From the NCBI GenBank assembly GCA_903918325.1, contig CAIXDY010000140.1:1-12075 (forward strand): a stretch of 12,075 nt of DNA, written 5' to 3'. The stretch's first letter is position 1. The number at the start of each line of letters is the position of its first letter. The stretch comes from an uncultured Actinomycetes bacterium (GTDB lineage: Bacteria > Actinomycetota > Actinomycetes > Nanopelagicales > Nanopelagicaceae). Positions 1-5,309 of the stretch are shown here, in pieces. A model generated the notes under the pieces. It did no database searches, had not been told where the DNA came from, and saw only the letters and a list, made by a program, of their open reading frames with translations. Position numbers and translations under genes: made by a program.

Positions 1-437
1 CGCTGCAAAAGGATTTAACCGAAGCTATTCGTGGGCGTAATGAAATTACATCGGGCACGATCCGCATGGTGTTAACTGCAATTACTAATGAAGAGGTTGC
101 AGGTAAAGAAGCACGTGTTCTCAGTGATGATGAAGTAATTACTGTTTTATCGCGTGAAGCAAAAAAGCGCCGTGAAGCTTCAGAGGCTTTCGAAGCTGCT
201 GGCCGTACTGACAAAGCTGCTTTAGAAAAGAGTGAAGGCGAAGTAATCGCTCACTACCTTCCAGCTCAACTCAGTGAAGCCGATATTGCCGCAATCATTG
301 CTGAAGCAATTGCTGCAACAGGTGCTGCGGGACCGGCCGATATGGGCAAAGTAATGGGTGCAGTAAAACCAAAGATTGCAGGCAAAGCCGATGGCGGCGT
401 TGTTTCTGCCCTAGTGAAAGCAGCGTTAAATAAATGA
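1..437 (+). CDS. YqeY-like (GatB/YqeY domain) protein, 5' end cut by window
   Basis: Open from the left edge; the first complete codon is at position 3 and 144 residues are visible. YqeY-family proteins are usually about 148 residues, so only a few N-terminal residues are probably missing. The first in-frame ATG (66) is internal: the codons before it give family-typical sequence (LQKDLTEAIRGRNEI followed by a TIRM segment). The rest also matches the family: a charged, helical first half with a KKRREA stretch, then YLPAQLSE, then the C-terminal segment with ADMGKVMGAVKPKIAGKADGG. The domain resembles the C-terminal, tRNA-associated domain of the GatB amidotransferase subunit, but the standalone protein has no agreed biochemical role. 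Its TGA overlaps the next ATG (ATGA), so translation of the following small gene is probably coupled. The family call is confident; the function is not known. Confidence 0.9.
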   Translation, partial: LQKDLTEAIRGRNEITSGTIRMVLTAITNEEVAGKEARVLSDDEVITVLSREAKKRREASEAFEAAGRTDKAALEKSEGEVIAHYLPAQLSEADIAAIIAEAIAATGAAGPADMGKVMGAVKPKIAGKADGGVVSALVKAALNK

Positions 438-592
438 CTAAATATGAATATGCAACCGTGCCACTTCTTTCACATGCAACAAAGCAGATTTTGGATACAT
501 GGGGTTCAGATGGTTGGGAACTAGTACAAGTTGTTCCAGCACCAGGAACTGGCGAGCAGTTAGTTGCTTACATGAAAAGAGCGATTGCATGA
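434..592 (+). CDS. Small DUF4177-like protein, 52 aa
   Basis: A 52-residue frame starting at an ATG that overlaps the upstream stop by 4 nt (ATGA) and ending in a TGA that overlaps the next start the same way. The protein begins MTKYEYATVPLL and has the pattern TKQILDTWGSDGWELVQVVP and a C-terminal LVAYMKR. I recognise this as the short protein found beside RidA-family genes in many actinobacteria (Rv3678A-like, DUF4177 type). DGWELV is the typical core of that domain. No signal peptide, membrane segment or catalytic motif is visible, and no biochemical role is established to my knowledge. The double overlap with yqeY and ridA shows that it is a real gene in a three-gene unit and suggests stoichiometric expression with RidA. 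A partner or helper role to RidA is only an inference from linkage. Confidence 0.82.
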   Translation: MTKYEYATVPLLSHATKQILDTWGSDGWELVQVVPAPGTGEQLVAYMKRAIA

Positions 593-1056
593 ATACAGTA
601 GATGTTCGCGCAAAGTTAAAAGAACTAGGTCTAGAACTTCCCGTTGCAGCAAAGCCCGTTGCTGCTTATGTTCCAGCGATCCGTACGGGAAATATTGTTT
701 TTACTGCCGGACAACTTCCATTAGTAAATGGCGAAATGGCTGGTACTGGAAAAGTTGATGGCGATTTAACTCCAGAGCGTGCAAAAGAGTTGGCACAAAT
801 TTGTGCACTCAATTGTCTAGCTGCCGTTGAAACCGTTGCCGATGTAAACAAAATTACAAAGATTGTTCGAGTAGTTGGTTACGTAAATGGAGTTCCTGGT
901 TACATCAATGCGCCAGTAGTTGTTAATGGGGCTAGCGAGCTATTTTTAGCAATCTGGGGCGACGGGGCAAAGCATGCACGTAGTGCCGTGGGTATTGCAG
1001 AATTGCCATTAAATTCACCAGTTGAAATTGAATTAACTGTAGAAATTACGGACTAG
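589..1056 (+). CDS. RidA/YjgF-YER057c-UK114 family protein
   Basis: 155 residues from the ATG at 589, which overlaps the TGA of the previous gene. An upstream in-frame ATG at 499 would add 30 residues read from the DUF4177-like gene in another frame and lacking family character, so 589 is preferred. The fold's landmarks are present: the early VFTAGQLPL strand-turn (37-45), the mid-region NCLAAVETVADVNKI helix, VRVVGYVN, and HARSAVG with R131, the position of the arginine that binds the carboxylate of 2-imino acids in canonical RidA. Canonical RidA hydrolyses reactive enamine/imine intermediates released by PLP enzymes to ketoacids plus ammonia. This longer actinobacterial subgroup (about 150 residues, Rv3678c-like) may differ in substrate. 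The stop is immediately followed, with no gap, by the end of crp on the other strand. The family is certain; the exact substrate is not. Confidence 0.88.
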   Translation: MNTVDVRAKLKELGLELPVAAKPVAAYVPAIRTGNIVFTAGQLPLVNGEMAGTGKVDGDLTPERAKELAQICALNCLAAVETVADVNKITKIVRVVGYVNGVPGYINAPVVVNGASELFLAIWGDGAKHARSAVGIAELPLNSPVEIELTVEITD

Positions 1057-1740
1057 TTATTTACCGCGCTTGGACAAGCGATCAAAATCGGTAATAAGTA
1101 CGGCACGTCCATCGAGCTTTAACCAACCACGTCCAGCAAAGTCTGCAAGGGCTTTGTTCACGGTTTCGCGAGATGCACCAACAAGTTGAGCTAACTCTTC
1201 TTGCGTTAAATCGTGGTGTACGTACAAACCTTCGTCAGTTTTCTTTCCAAAGCGTTCGCCAAGATCAATGAGTGCTTTAGCAACACGACCTGGAACGTCA
1301 GAGAAAACTAAATCGCCAACAGCTTCATTTGTACGGCGAAGTCGTTGAGCTAATCGTGCTAATAATTGCAGCGAAACATCTGGATTTTCACGCAGCCATG
1401 GCAAAAGTTTTTCTTGGCCAAGACTTAAAAGTTTTGCATCAGTTACTGCCGTGGCAGTTGATGTACGTGGGCCTGGATCGAAGAGGCTGAGTTCGCCAAA
1501 CATTTCGCCAGGTCCAAGAATTGAAAGAAGATTTTCGCGACCGTCACCGCTAGAGGTACCAAGCTTTAACTTGCCTTCGACAATTACGTATAAGTGATCG
1601 CCTTCTGCGCCTTCGGCAAATAAAACACTGCCCTTGGAAATTTTAACTATATCCATTTTCGCGCGGAGTGAAGCCGCAGCGGCCTCATCGAGGGCGGTAA
1701 AGAGTGGTGCTCGGTTAACTGCATCTAAATCTATGGTCAC
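1057..1740 (-). CDS. crp: Crp/Fnr-family cAMP-responsive regulator, GlxR-like
   Basis: 227 residues from a GTG start, the usual length of actinobacterial Crp/GlxR. The N-terminal cyclic-nucleotide domain spans roughly 10-125 and contains FAEGAEGDHLYVIVEGKLKL, then the phosphate-binding cassette FGELSLFDPGPRTSTA (81-96), with G82, E83, R92 and T93 at the positions that contact cAMP in this group. The dimerisation helix follows (about 120-145, LLARLAQRLRRTN). The C-terminal winged helix-turn-helix has LTQEELAQLVGASRETVNKALADF (178-201), in which R191, E192 and K196 of the recognition helix match the family. It should act as a global carbon/respiration regulator binding TGTGA-N6-TCACA-type sites; target genes cannot be read from this window. 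The GTG is preceded by TAAAGT at a spacing typical of leaderless mRNAs, and no Shine-Dalgarno sequence is obvious. It is divergent from nth (18 bp between starts) and its end abuts ridA with no gap. Confidence 0.93.
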   Translation of the reverse strand: MTIDLDAVNRAPLFTALDEAAAASLRAKMDIVKISKGSVLFAEGAEGDHLYVIVEGKLKLGTSSGDGRENLLSILGPGEMFGELSLFDPGPRTSTATAVTDAKLLSLGQEKLLPWLRENPDVSLQLLARLAQRLRRTNEAVGDLVFSDVPGRVAKALIDLGERFGKKTDEGLYVHHDLTQEELAQLVGASRETVNKALADFAGRGWLKLDGRAVLITDFDRLSKRGK

Positions 1741-1758
1741 GGGTAGTACTTTAGCCTC
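1741..1758. promoter_or_regulatory. Divergent crp/nth promoter region with overlapping -10 boxes
   Basis: Only 18 bp separate the GTG of crp (minus) from the ATG of nth (plus). On the minus strand TAAAGT (1753-1748) lies 7 nt before the GTG. On the plus strand TACTTT (1747-1752) lies 6 nt before the ATG. Both fit the actinobacterial TANNNT -10 pattern at the distance expected when transcription starts at the first base of the start codon. The two hexamers share five base pairs (1748-1752), next to the palindrome AGTACT (1745-1750). There is no room for a 5' UTR with a ribosome binding site inside the gap. Leaderless, mutually exclusive transcription is inferred; the hexamers and spacing are read directly. 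Confidence 0.5.
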
Positions 1759-2457
1759 ATGCCCGCCGATAAAGAAACCCGCGCTGAAGCTCGGGCGCTG
1801 TATCGGATCTTGACCAAGACATATCCGAATATTCGCTGTGAATTAGATTTTAAGAATCCTCTTGAGCTAATTGTCGCAACGGTTCTGAGCGCGCAGTGCA
1901 CCGATAAGAGGGTTAACACTGTTACGCCAGCCTTATTTAAAAAATATAAAAGTGCAAAAGCCTATGCACAAGCCGATATTAATGAACTTGAAGCGTTGGT
2001 ATTTCAAACCGGTTTTTATCACGCAAAAGCCCGCCATATAAAGGGAATTGGCGTCAAACTATTAACTGACTTTGGTGGAGCCGTTCCGAGCACGCTTGAT
2101 GAGTTAATAACCTTGCCGGGGGTAGGACGCAAAACTGCCAATGTTGTTCTCGGTCATGCATTTGATATTCCTGGAATAACTGTTGATACCCACTTTGGTC
2201 GACTATCGCGGCGCTTTGGTTGGACTAAAGAAACCGATCCAGTAAAAGTTGAACGAATAGTTGGTGAGTTAATTCCGCAGAAAGAGTGGACTAATTTGTC
2301 TCAGCGAATGATTTGGCACGGTCGGCGAATTTGTCACTCACGTAAACCAGCTTGCGGTGCGTGCCCGGTCGCCAAATTATGTCCAAGTGTTGGCATCGGT
2401 GAAATGGATATCGAAAAAGCAAAATCTTTAGTTAAAACCGATAAGGATTTCCGATGA
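1759..2457 (+). CDS. nth: Endonuclease III (DNA glycosylase/AP lyase)
   Basis: 232 residues. Base-excision repair enzyme that removes oxidised pyrimidines and cleaves the abasic site by beta-elimination. The helix-hairpin-helix LPGVGRKTANVVL (119-131) carries the Schiff-base lysine K125. The conserved aspartate is D143 in VDTHFGRLSRR (142-152). The C-terminal [4Fe-4S] cluster loop is complete, with C192-x6-C199-x2-C202-x5-C208, and LSAQCTDKRVN (43-53) is the usual N-terminal helix motif. The ATG at 1759 gives the expected N terminus and is probably used leaderless. The last bases overlap the next gene's ATG (ATGA). Actinobacterial synteny (crp divergent from nth, then a TlpA-like gene) supports the call. 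Nothing looks degraded. Confidence 0.96.
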   Translation: MPADKETRAEARALYRILTKTYPNIRCELDFKNPLELIVATVLSAQCTDKRVNTVTPALFKKYKSAKAYAQADINELEALVFQTGFYHAKARHIKGIGVKLLTDFGGAVPSTLDELITLPGVGRKTANVVLGHAFDIPGITVDTHFGRLSRRFGWTKETDPVKVERIVGELIPQKEWTNLSQRMIWHGRRICHSRKPACGACPVAKLCPSVGIGEMDIEKAKSLVKTDKDFR

Positions 2458-2978
2458 AGAAATTAGCGATTGCAGCAGTTGTGCTACTGCTTGCCGGCTG
2501 TTCATCACCAGCAGCAAAGGTCGCTGGGCACGTTGTCTCATGTTCAACTATTGAATCTGCACCGATTAGTAATCCGATTGAATTAAATTGTTTAGATGGA
2601 ACAACGGGTGCCGCAATTAATTCACTCAAAGGCCCACTCATTATTAATGTATGGGGTTCATGGTGCGGACCTTGCAAACAGGAGATTCCTATTGTGCGCT
2701 CTTTTTATAAAAAAGCCCAAGGCAAAGTTGCACTTGTTGGAGTTGACGTAGAAGAAGCATCAATTAAAGCTGGCCAAAGCTTTGTAGAAAACAATGGAAT
2801 TACGTGGCCGAATCTTTATGATTCCAATGGAAGCTCTCGAGCTTATTTTGGAATGGGCGTACCTGTGACGTGGTTTATTTCTGCCGATGGCAAGGTGGCC
2901 TATAAACACATAGGCGTACTGAAGAACGAAATTGAATTAATAACGCTCACTTCACAATATCTGGGAGTGAAGCTTTAG
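2454..2978 (+). CDS. TlpA/ResA-like thioredoxin-fold lipoprotein
   Basis: 174 residues, translationally coupled to nth by an ATGA overlap. The N terminus is a lipoprotein signal: MKK, a hydrophobic stretch, then LLAGC with the lipid-carrying cysteine at C16, so the mature protein should be anchored outside the cytoplasmic membrane. The thioredoxin fold starts around residue 43 (ELNCLDGTTG) and has the redox motif WCGPC (70-74; C71, C74) in INVWGSWCGPCKQEIPIV and a cis-proline loop GVPVTWFI (P137). GVDVEEASIKAGQSFV resembles the insertion between strand and helix typical of TlpA/ResA proteins. Two further cysteines, C30 and C46, lie before the active site and could form a disulfide. It probably reduces or exchanges disulfides of extracytoplasmic proteins, for instance in cytochrome c maturation, although no ccs genes are in view. 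Its stop overlaps the end of acsA by 3 nt on the opposite strand. It is the positional equivalent of Rv3673c. Confidence 0.88.
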   Translation: MKKLAIAAVVLLLAGCSSPAAKVAGHVVSCSTIESAPISNPIELNCLDGTTGAAINSLKGPLIINVWGSWCGPCKQEIPIVRSFYKKAQGKVALVGVDVEEASIKAGQSFVENNGITWPNLYDSNGSSRAYFGMGVPVTWFISADGKVAYKHIGVLKNEIELITLTSQYLGVKL

Positions 2979-4936
2979 TCCTCAGATTTTGCGCTTTGTA
3001 AGCCCTCGGAAATCAACTTCATAACATTGGGATCAGCCAAAGTTGTTGCATCGCCAACAACTCGGTCTTCGGCGACATCTTTGAGCAATCGACGCATGAT
3101 TTTGCCACTTCGAGTTTTAGGAAGTTCGTTAACAATCAAAATCTGTCGCGGTCTTGCAATAGCGCCAATCTCTTTTGTCACGTGATTTCGAAGCTGAATA
3201 TTTAACTCGTCTCCATTGGCATGCTCCATACCGCCGCGCAAGATTACAAAAGCCACAATCCCTTGACCTGTCATTGCATCGGCAGCACCAACAACGGCAG
3301 CTTCAGCCACAGATTCATGTGAAACCAGTGCTGACTCAACTTCAGTTGTTGAAATGCGGTGACCGGAAACATTCATCACGTCATCGACGCGACCTAGTAA
3401 CCAAATAGAGCCCTCGTCATCAAGTTTTGCGCCGTCACCAGCGAAATAAATTCCTTTAAAACGTGACCAGTACGTTTCTTTGTAACGCTCGTCTTCACCC
3501 CAGATTCCACGGAGCATCGATGGCCATGGTTCATCAAGAATTAAATACCCACCATGTCCATCACCAACTGGAACGGCATTATCGTCAACAACTTGCACAC
3601 TAATTCCAGGAATTGGTCGCATCGCCGAACCAGGTTTTGTTGCAGTAACACCAGGCAATGGAGAAATCATGATCGCACCAGTTTCAGTTTGCCACCATGT
3701 ATCTACAATCGGACAACGGTTTCCACCAATAACTTCGCGGTACCACATCCATGCTTCAGGATTAATTGGTTCGCCCACGGAACCTAATAAGCGCAGTGAT
3801 TTCAAATCATGTGCATTAGGAAATTCATCTCCCCACTTCATCCATGTGCGGATTAATGTTGGAGCGGTATACAAAATAGTTACGCCGTATTTTTCGATAA
3901 GTTCAAAAATGCGACCTTTGTGCGGAGTATCAGGCGTTCCTTCGTACATCACTTGTGTAGCACCGTTAATGAGTGGACCATAAACAATGTATGAATGCCC
4001 AGTAACCCAACCAACATCGGCCGTGCACCAATACACATCGGTTTCCGGCTTAATATCAAAGACCACTTTGTGGGTATAGGCGACCTGCGTTAAATAACCG
4101 CCTGTTGTATGGAAAATTCCCTTTGGTTTAGCCGTTGTGCCTGATGTGTACAGAATGAATAAGGGATGCTCAGAATCAAAGCTTTCTGCAACATGTTCAT
4201 CCGATTGGCGACCAACTAAATCATGCCACCAGATATCACGATCGGTCCAAGCAGTTTCTTGTTTTGTTCGCTGAACTACTAAAACTTTTTCAACATTATG
4301 TTTTCCTTTAAGCGCTTCATCTACTGCGGGCTTTAATGCAAAAGCTGCACCTTTTCTAAATCCACCATCGGCTGTGATTACTAATTTTGCATCAGCATCT
4401 TGAATGCGAGACAACAACGCATCAGCCGAGAAACCACCGAAAACTACTGAGTGTGGTGCGCCGATACGCGCACAAGCCAACATTGCAATTGCCGCTTCAG
4501 GAATCATCGGCATATAAATAGCTACGCGATCGCCAGATTTAATTCCTAATTCAATTAAAGCGTTGGCGGTTTTCTTCACTTCAGTTAGCAGTTGGGCATA
4601 AGTAATAGTGCGCGTATCGCCAGGTTCACCCTCAAAATGAAAAGCAACACGATTGCCACGACCTTCGGTGACATGGCGATCAAGGGCATTAACCGATGCA
4701 TTTAATTTTCCACCAATAAACCATTTAGCGTAAGGAGCATCCCACTCTAAAGTTTTACTCCACGGCTTATCCCACACTAAAGATGCTGCTTGTTCACTCC
4801 AAAATGCCAGACGATCTTTATGTGCATGCGCATATTCATCAGGTTGTGCATTTGCTTGCGCAGCAAACTCTGGGCTGGGTGAAAAGTGGCGATCTTCTGC
4901 CAACAGGTTTTCTAATGACTCATGCTCTTGGCTCAT
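2975..4936 (-). CDS. acsA: Acetyl-CoA synthetase (AMP-forming)
   Basis: 653 residues, full length for Acs (E. coli 652). It activates acetate with ATP to acetyl-AMP and then forms acetyl-CoA. The N-terminal ACAS cap is at about 25-85. The ATP/P-loop is YTSGTTAKPKG (263-273), with TA where most homologues I recall have TG. WWQTETG (414-420) includes the tryptophan that limits the acyl pocket to acetate. The hinge and C-terminal domain follow, YFAGDGAKLDDEGSIWLLGRVDDVMNVSGHR (497-527). PKTRSGK ends in K612, equivalent to the lysine whose reversible acetylation switches Acs off. The ATG at 4936 is chosen because upstream sequence is non-coding and a promoter-like element lies just before it. Its stop overlaps the tlpA-like stop tail-to-tail. 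It lets the cell use acetate directly; regulation by Crp is common in relatives, but no clear site is visible here. Confidence 0.97.
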   Translation of the reverse strand: MSQEHESLENLLAEDRHFSPSPEFAAQANAQPDEYAHAHKDRLAFWSEQAASLVWDKPWSKTLEWDAPYAKWFIGGKLNASVNALDRHVTEGRGNRVAFHFEGEPGDTRTITYAQLLTEVKKTANALIELGIKSGDRVAIYMPMIPEAAIAMLACARIGAPHSVVFGGFSADALLSRIQDADAKLVITADGGFRKGAAFALKPAVDEALKGKHNVEKVLVVQRTKQETAWTDRDIWWHDLVGRQSDEHVAESFDSEHPLFILYTSGTTAKPKGIFHTTGGYLTQVAYTHKVVFDIKPETDVYWCTADVGWVTGHSYIVYGPLINGATQVMYEGTPDTPHKGRIFELIEKYGVTILYTAPTLIRTWMKWGDEFPNAHDLKSLRLLGSVGEPINPEAWMWYREVIGGNRCPIVDTWWQTETGAIMISPLPGVTATKPGSAMRPIPGISVQVVDDNAVPVGDGHGGYLILDEPWPSMLRGIWGEDERYKETYWSRFKGIYFAGDGAKLDDEGSIWLLGRVDDVMNVSGHRISTTEVESALVSHESVAEAAVVGAADAMTGQGIVAFVILRGGMEHANGDELNIQLRNHVTKEIGAIARPRQILIVNELPKTRSGKIMRRLLKDVAEDRVVGDATTLADPNVMKLISEGLQSAKSED

Positions 4937-4944
4937 AACGCTGC

Positions 4945-4971
4945 AGATTACCTTCCCTACGGGTTTATCAA
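4945..4971 (-). promoter_or_regulatory. Candidate acsA promoter
   Basis: On the minus strand, TTGATA (4971-4966) is followed after 15 nt by TAATCT (4950-4945), which lies 8 nt before the acsA ATG. The -10 hexamer fits TANNNT and its position suggests a leaderless or nearly leaderless mRNA. The purine-rich GGGAAGG (4957-4951) lies upstream of the -10 box, too far from the ATG to act as its ribosome binding site. The 15-nt spacer is short, so the -35 assignment is weak. Confidence 0.4.
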
Positions 4972-5027
4972 CAGAGTTTCATTAGAGGCAATTCTCATAG
5001 TTGTCCGGCCTCCAGAATGCCGAAGAG

Positions 5028-5035
5028 AAAGGGGG
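5028..5035 (+). promoter_or_regulatory. Strong Shine-Dalgarno sequence of the 35-codon frame
   Basis: AAAGGGGG ends 8 nt before the ATG at 5044. It is among the strongest anti-16S matches in the window, while most genes here are coupled by stop/start overlap or have only weak sites. It decides the start: an earlier ATG at 5037 is too close and its frame stops after 13 codons. Confidence 0.6.
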
Positions 5036-5043
5036 TATGACAT

Positions 5044-5151
5044 ATGGGAATCACATCGATTATGTTGTTGATGTTTAAGTTCTTCGGCAATGCCACGTTA
5101 GTCGCAGCGCTGTTCCGCTTTGCCGGCGCCGTCTTCAAAACCTACATCTAG
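5044..5151 (+). CDS. Unrecognised 35-aa hydrophobic cationic peptide
   Basis: I do not recognise this gene. The frame runs from ATG (5044) to TAG (5149-5151) and begins MGITSIMLLMFKFFGN. The product is mostly hydrophobic and aromatic (many F, L, A, V, I), with three basic residues (K12, R24, K32) and no acidic ones, so it would be a short membrane-spanning or amphipathic membrane-associated helix. Support for coding: a strong Shine-Dalgarno sequence 8 nt upstream, a stop followed at once by an intrinsic terminator, and isolation as a single transcription unit between divergent acsA and the fba operon. Codon use is unlike its neighbours: 26 of 35 codons end in G or C, rising in the second half (TTC, GGC, GCC, GTC, ACC, TAC, ATC). 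That fits either very high expression or sequence constrained as RNA. A structured non-coding RNA is the main alternative. No domain, signal peptidase site or partner gene is visible. Confidence 0.55.
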   Translation: MGITSIMLLMFKFFGNATLVAALFRFAGAVFKTYI

Positions 5152-5162
5152 GCATTGACCCG

Positions 5163-5197
5163 AAAAGCCCCTGGCCCACCCGAACCAGGGGCTTTTT
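5163..5197 (+). terminator. Intrinsic terminator after the 35-codon frame
   Basis: AAAAGCCCCTGG (5163-5174) pairs perfectly over 12 bp with CCAGGGGCTTTT (5185-5196), leaving a 10-nt loop (5175-5184), and the T run spans 5193-5197. The GC-rich core is 8 bp. It begins 11 nt after the TAG of the small frame and should separate that transcript from fba. It is the only clear Rho-independent terminator I find in the window; other gene ends are convergent overlaps or operon junctions. Confidence 0.92.
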
Positions 5198-5309
5198 CGT
5201 GGCCTTTTTGTGAGATTCGCGTCAAAGTGAGAGGATTGGCCGTAAGCCTCTAAACGACTCAACGAAGCGCTCGCTTATAGAGATTTACACCAAGCTACTA
5301 GGAGTCAAA
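5198..5309 (+). promoter_or_regulatory. Leader and presumed promoter region of the fba-pur operon
   Basis: 112 nt between the terminator and fba. AGGAG (5300-5304) lies 5 nt before the GTG start and is a good ribosome binding site. TATAGA (5276-5281) is the best -10-like hexamer, 28 nt upstream of the start codon, but no convincing -35 box sits at the right distance. An imperfect dyad (AAGCG and CGCTT around 5265-5276) lies just upstream of the -10 candidate. A lone TGTGA (5209-5213) is not followed by the other half of a Crp site. Promoter presence is inferred from the upstream terminator; its exact position is uncertain. Confidence 0.4.

Noticed and set aside
499..588. 30-codon N-terminal extension of the RidA protein from an upstream ATG
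   Set aside because: These bases are fully used by the DUF4177-like gene in another frame, the extension has no family resemblance, and the ATG at 589 fits the ATGA coupling.
3175..3983. Open frames of 77-104 codons antisense to acsA
   Set aside because: They lie wholly inside a full-length, well-conserved acsA and their translations have low-complexity, unlikely composition, so they are shadows of the real gene.
5044..5151. Type I toxin (Hok/Fst/TxpA-like) for the small hydrophobic peptide
   Set aside because: Size and charge fit loosely, but I see no opposing antisense promoter or terminator and no recognisable toxin sequence, so I leave it as unknown.
5209..5224. Possible Crp/GlxR operator upstream of fba, beginning TGTGA
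   Set aside because: The second half after the 6-nt spacer is CGTCA, matching only two of five bases of TCACA, and one half-site of 5 bp is expected by chance.
5230..5251. Hairpin AGAGG...CCTCT in the fba leader
   Set aside because: A stem of only 5 bp around a 12-nt loop, with a competing GGC/GCC pairing; no T run and no obvious regulatory role.
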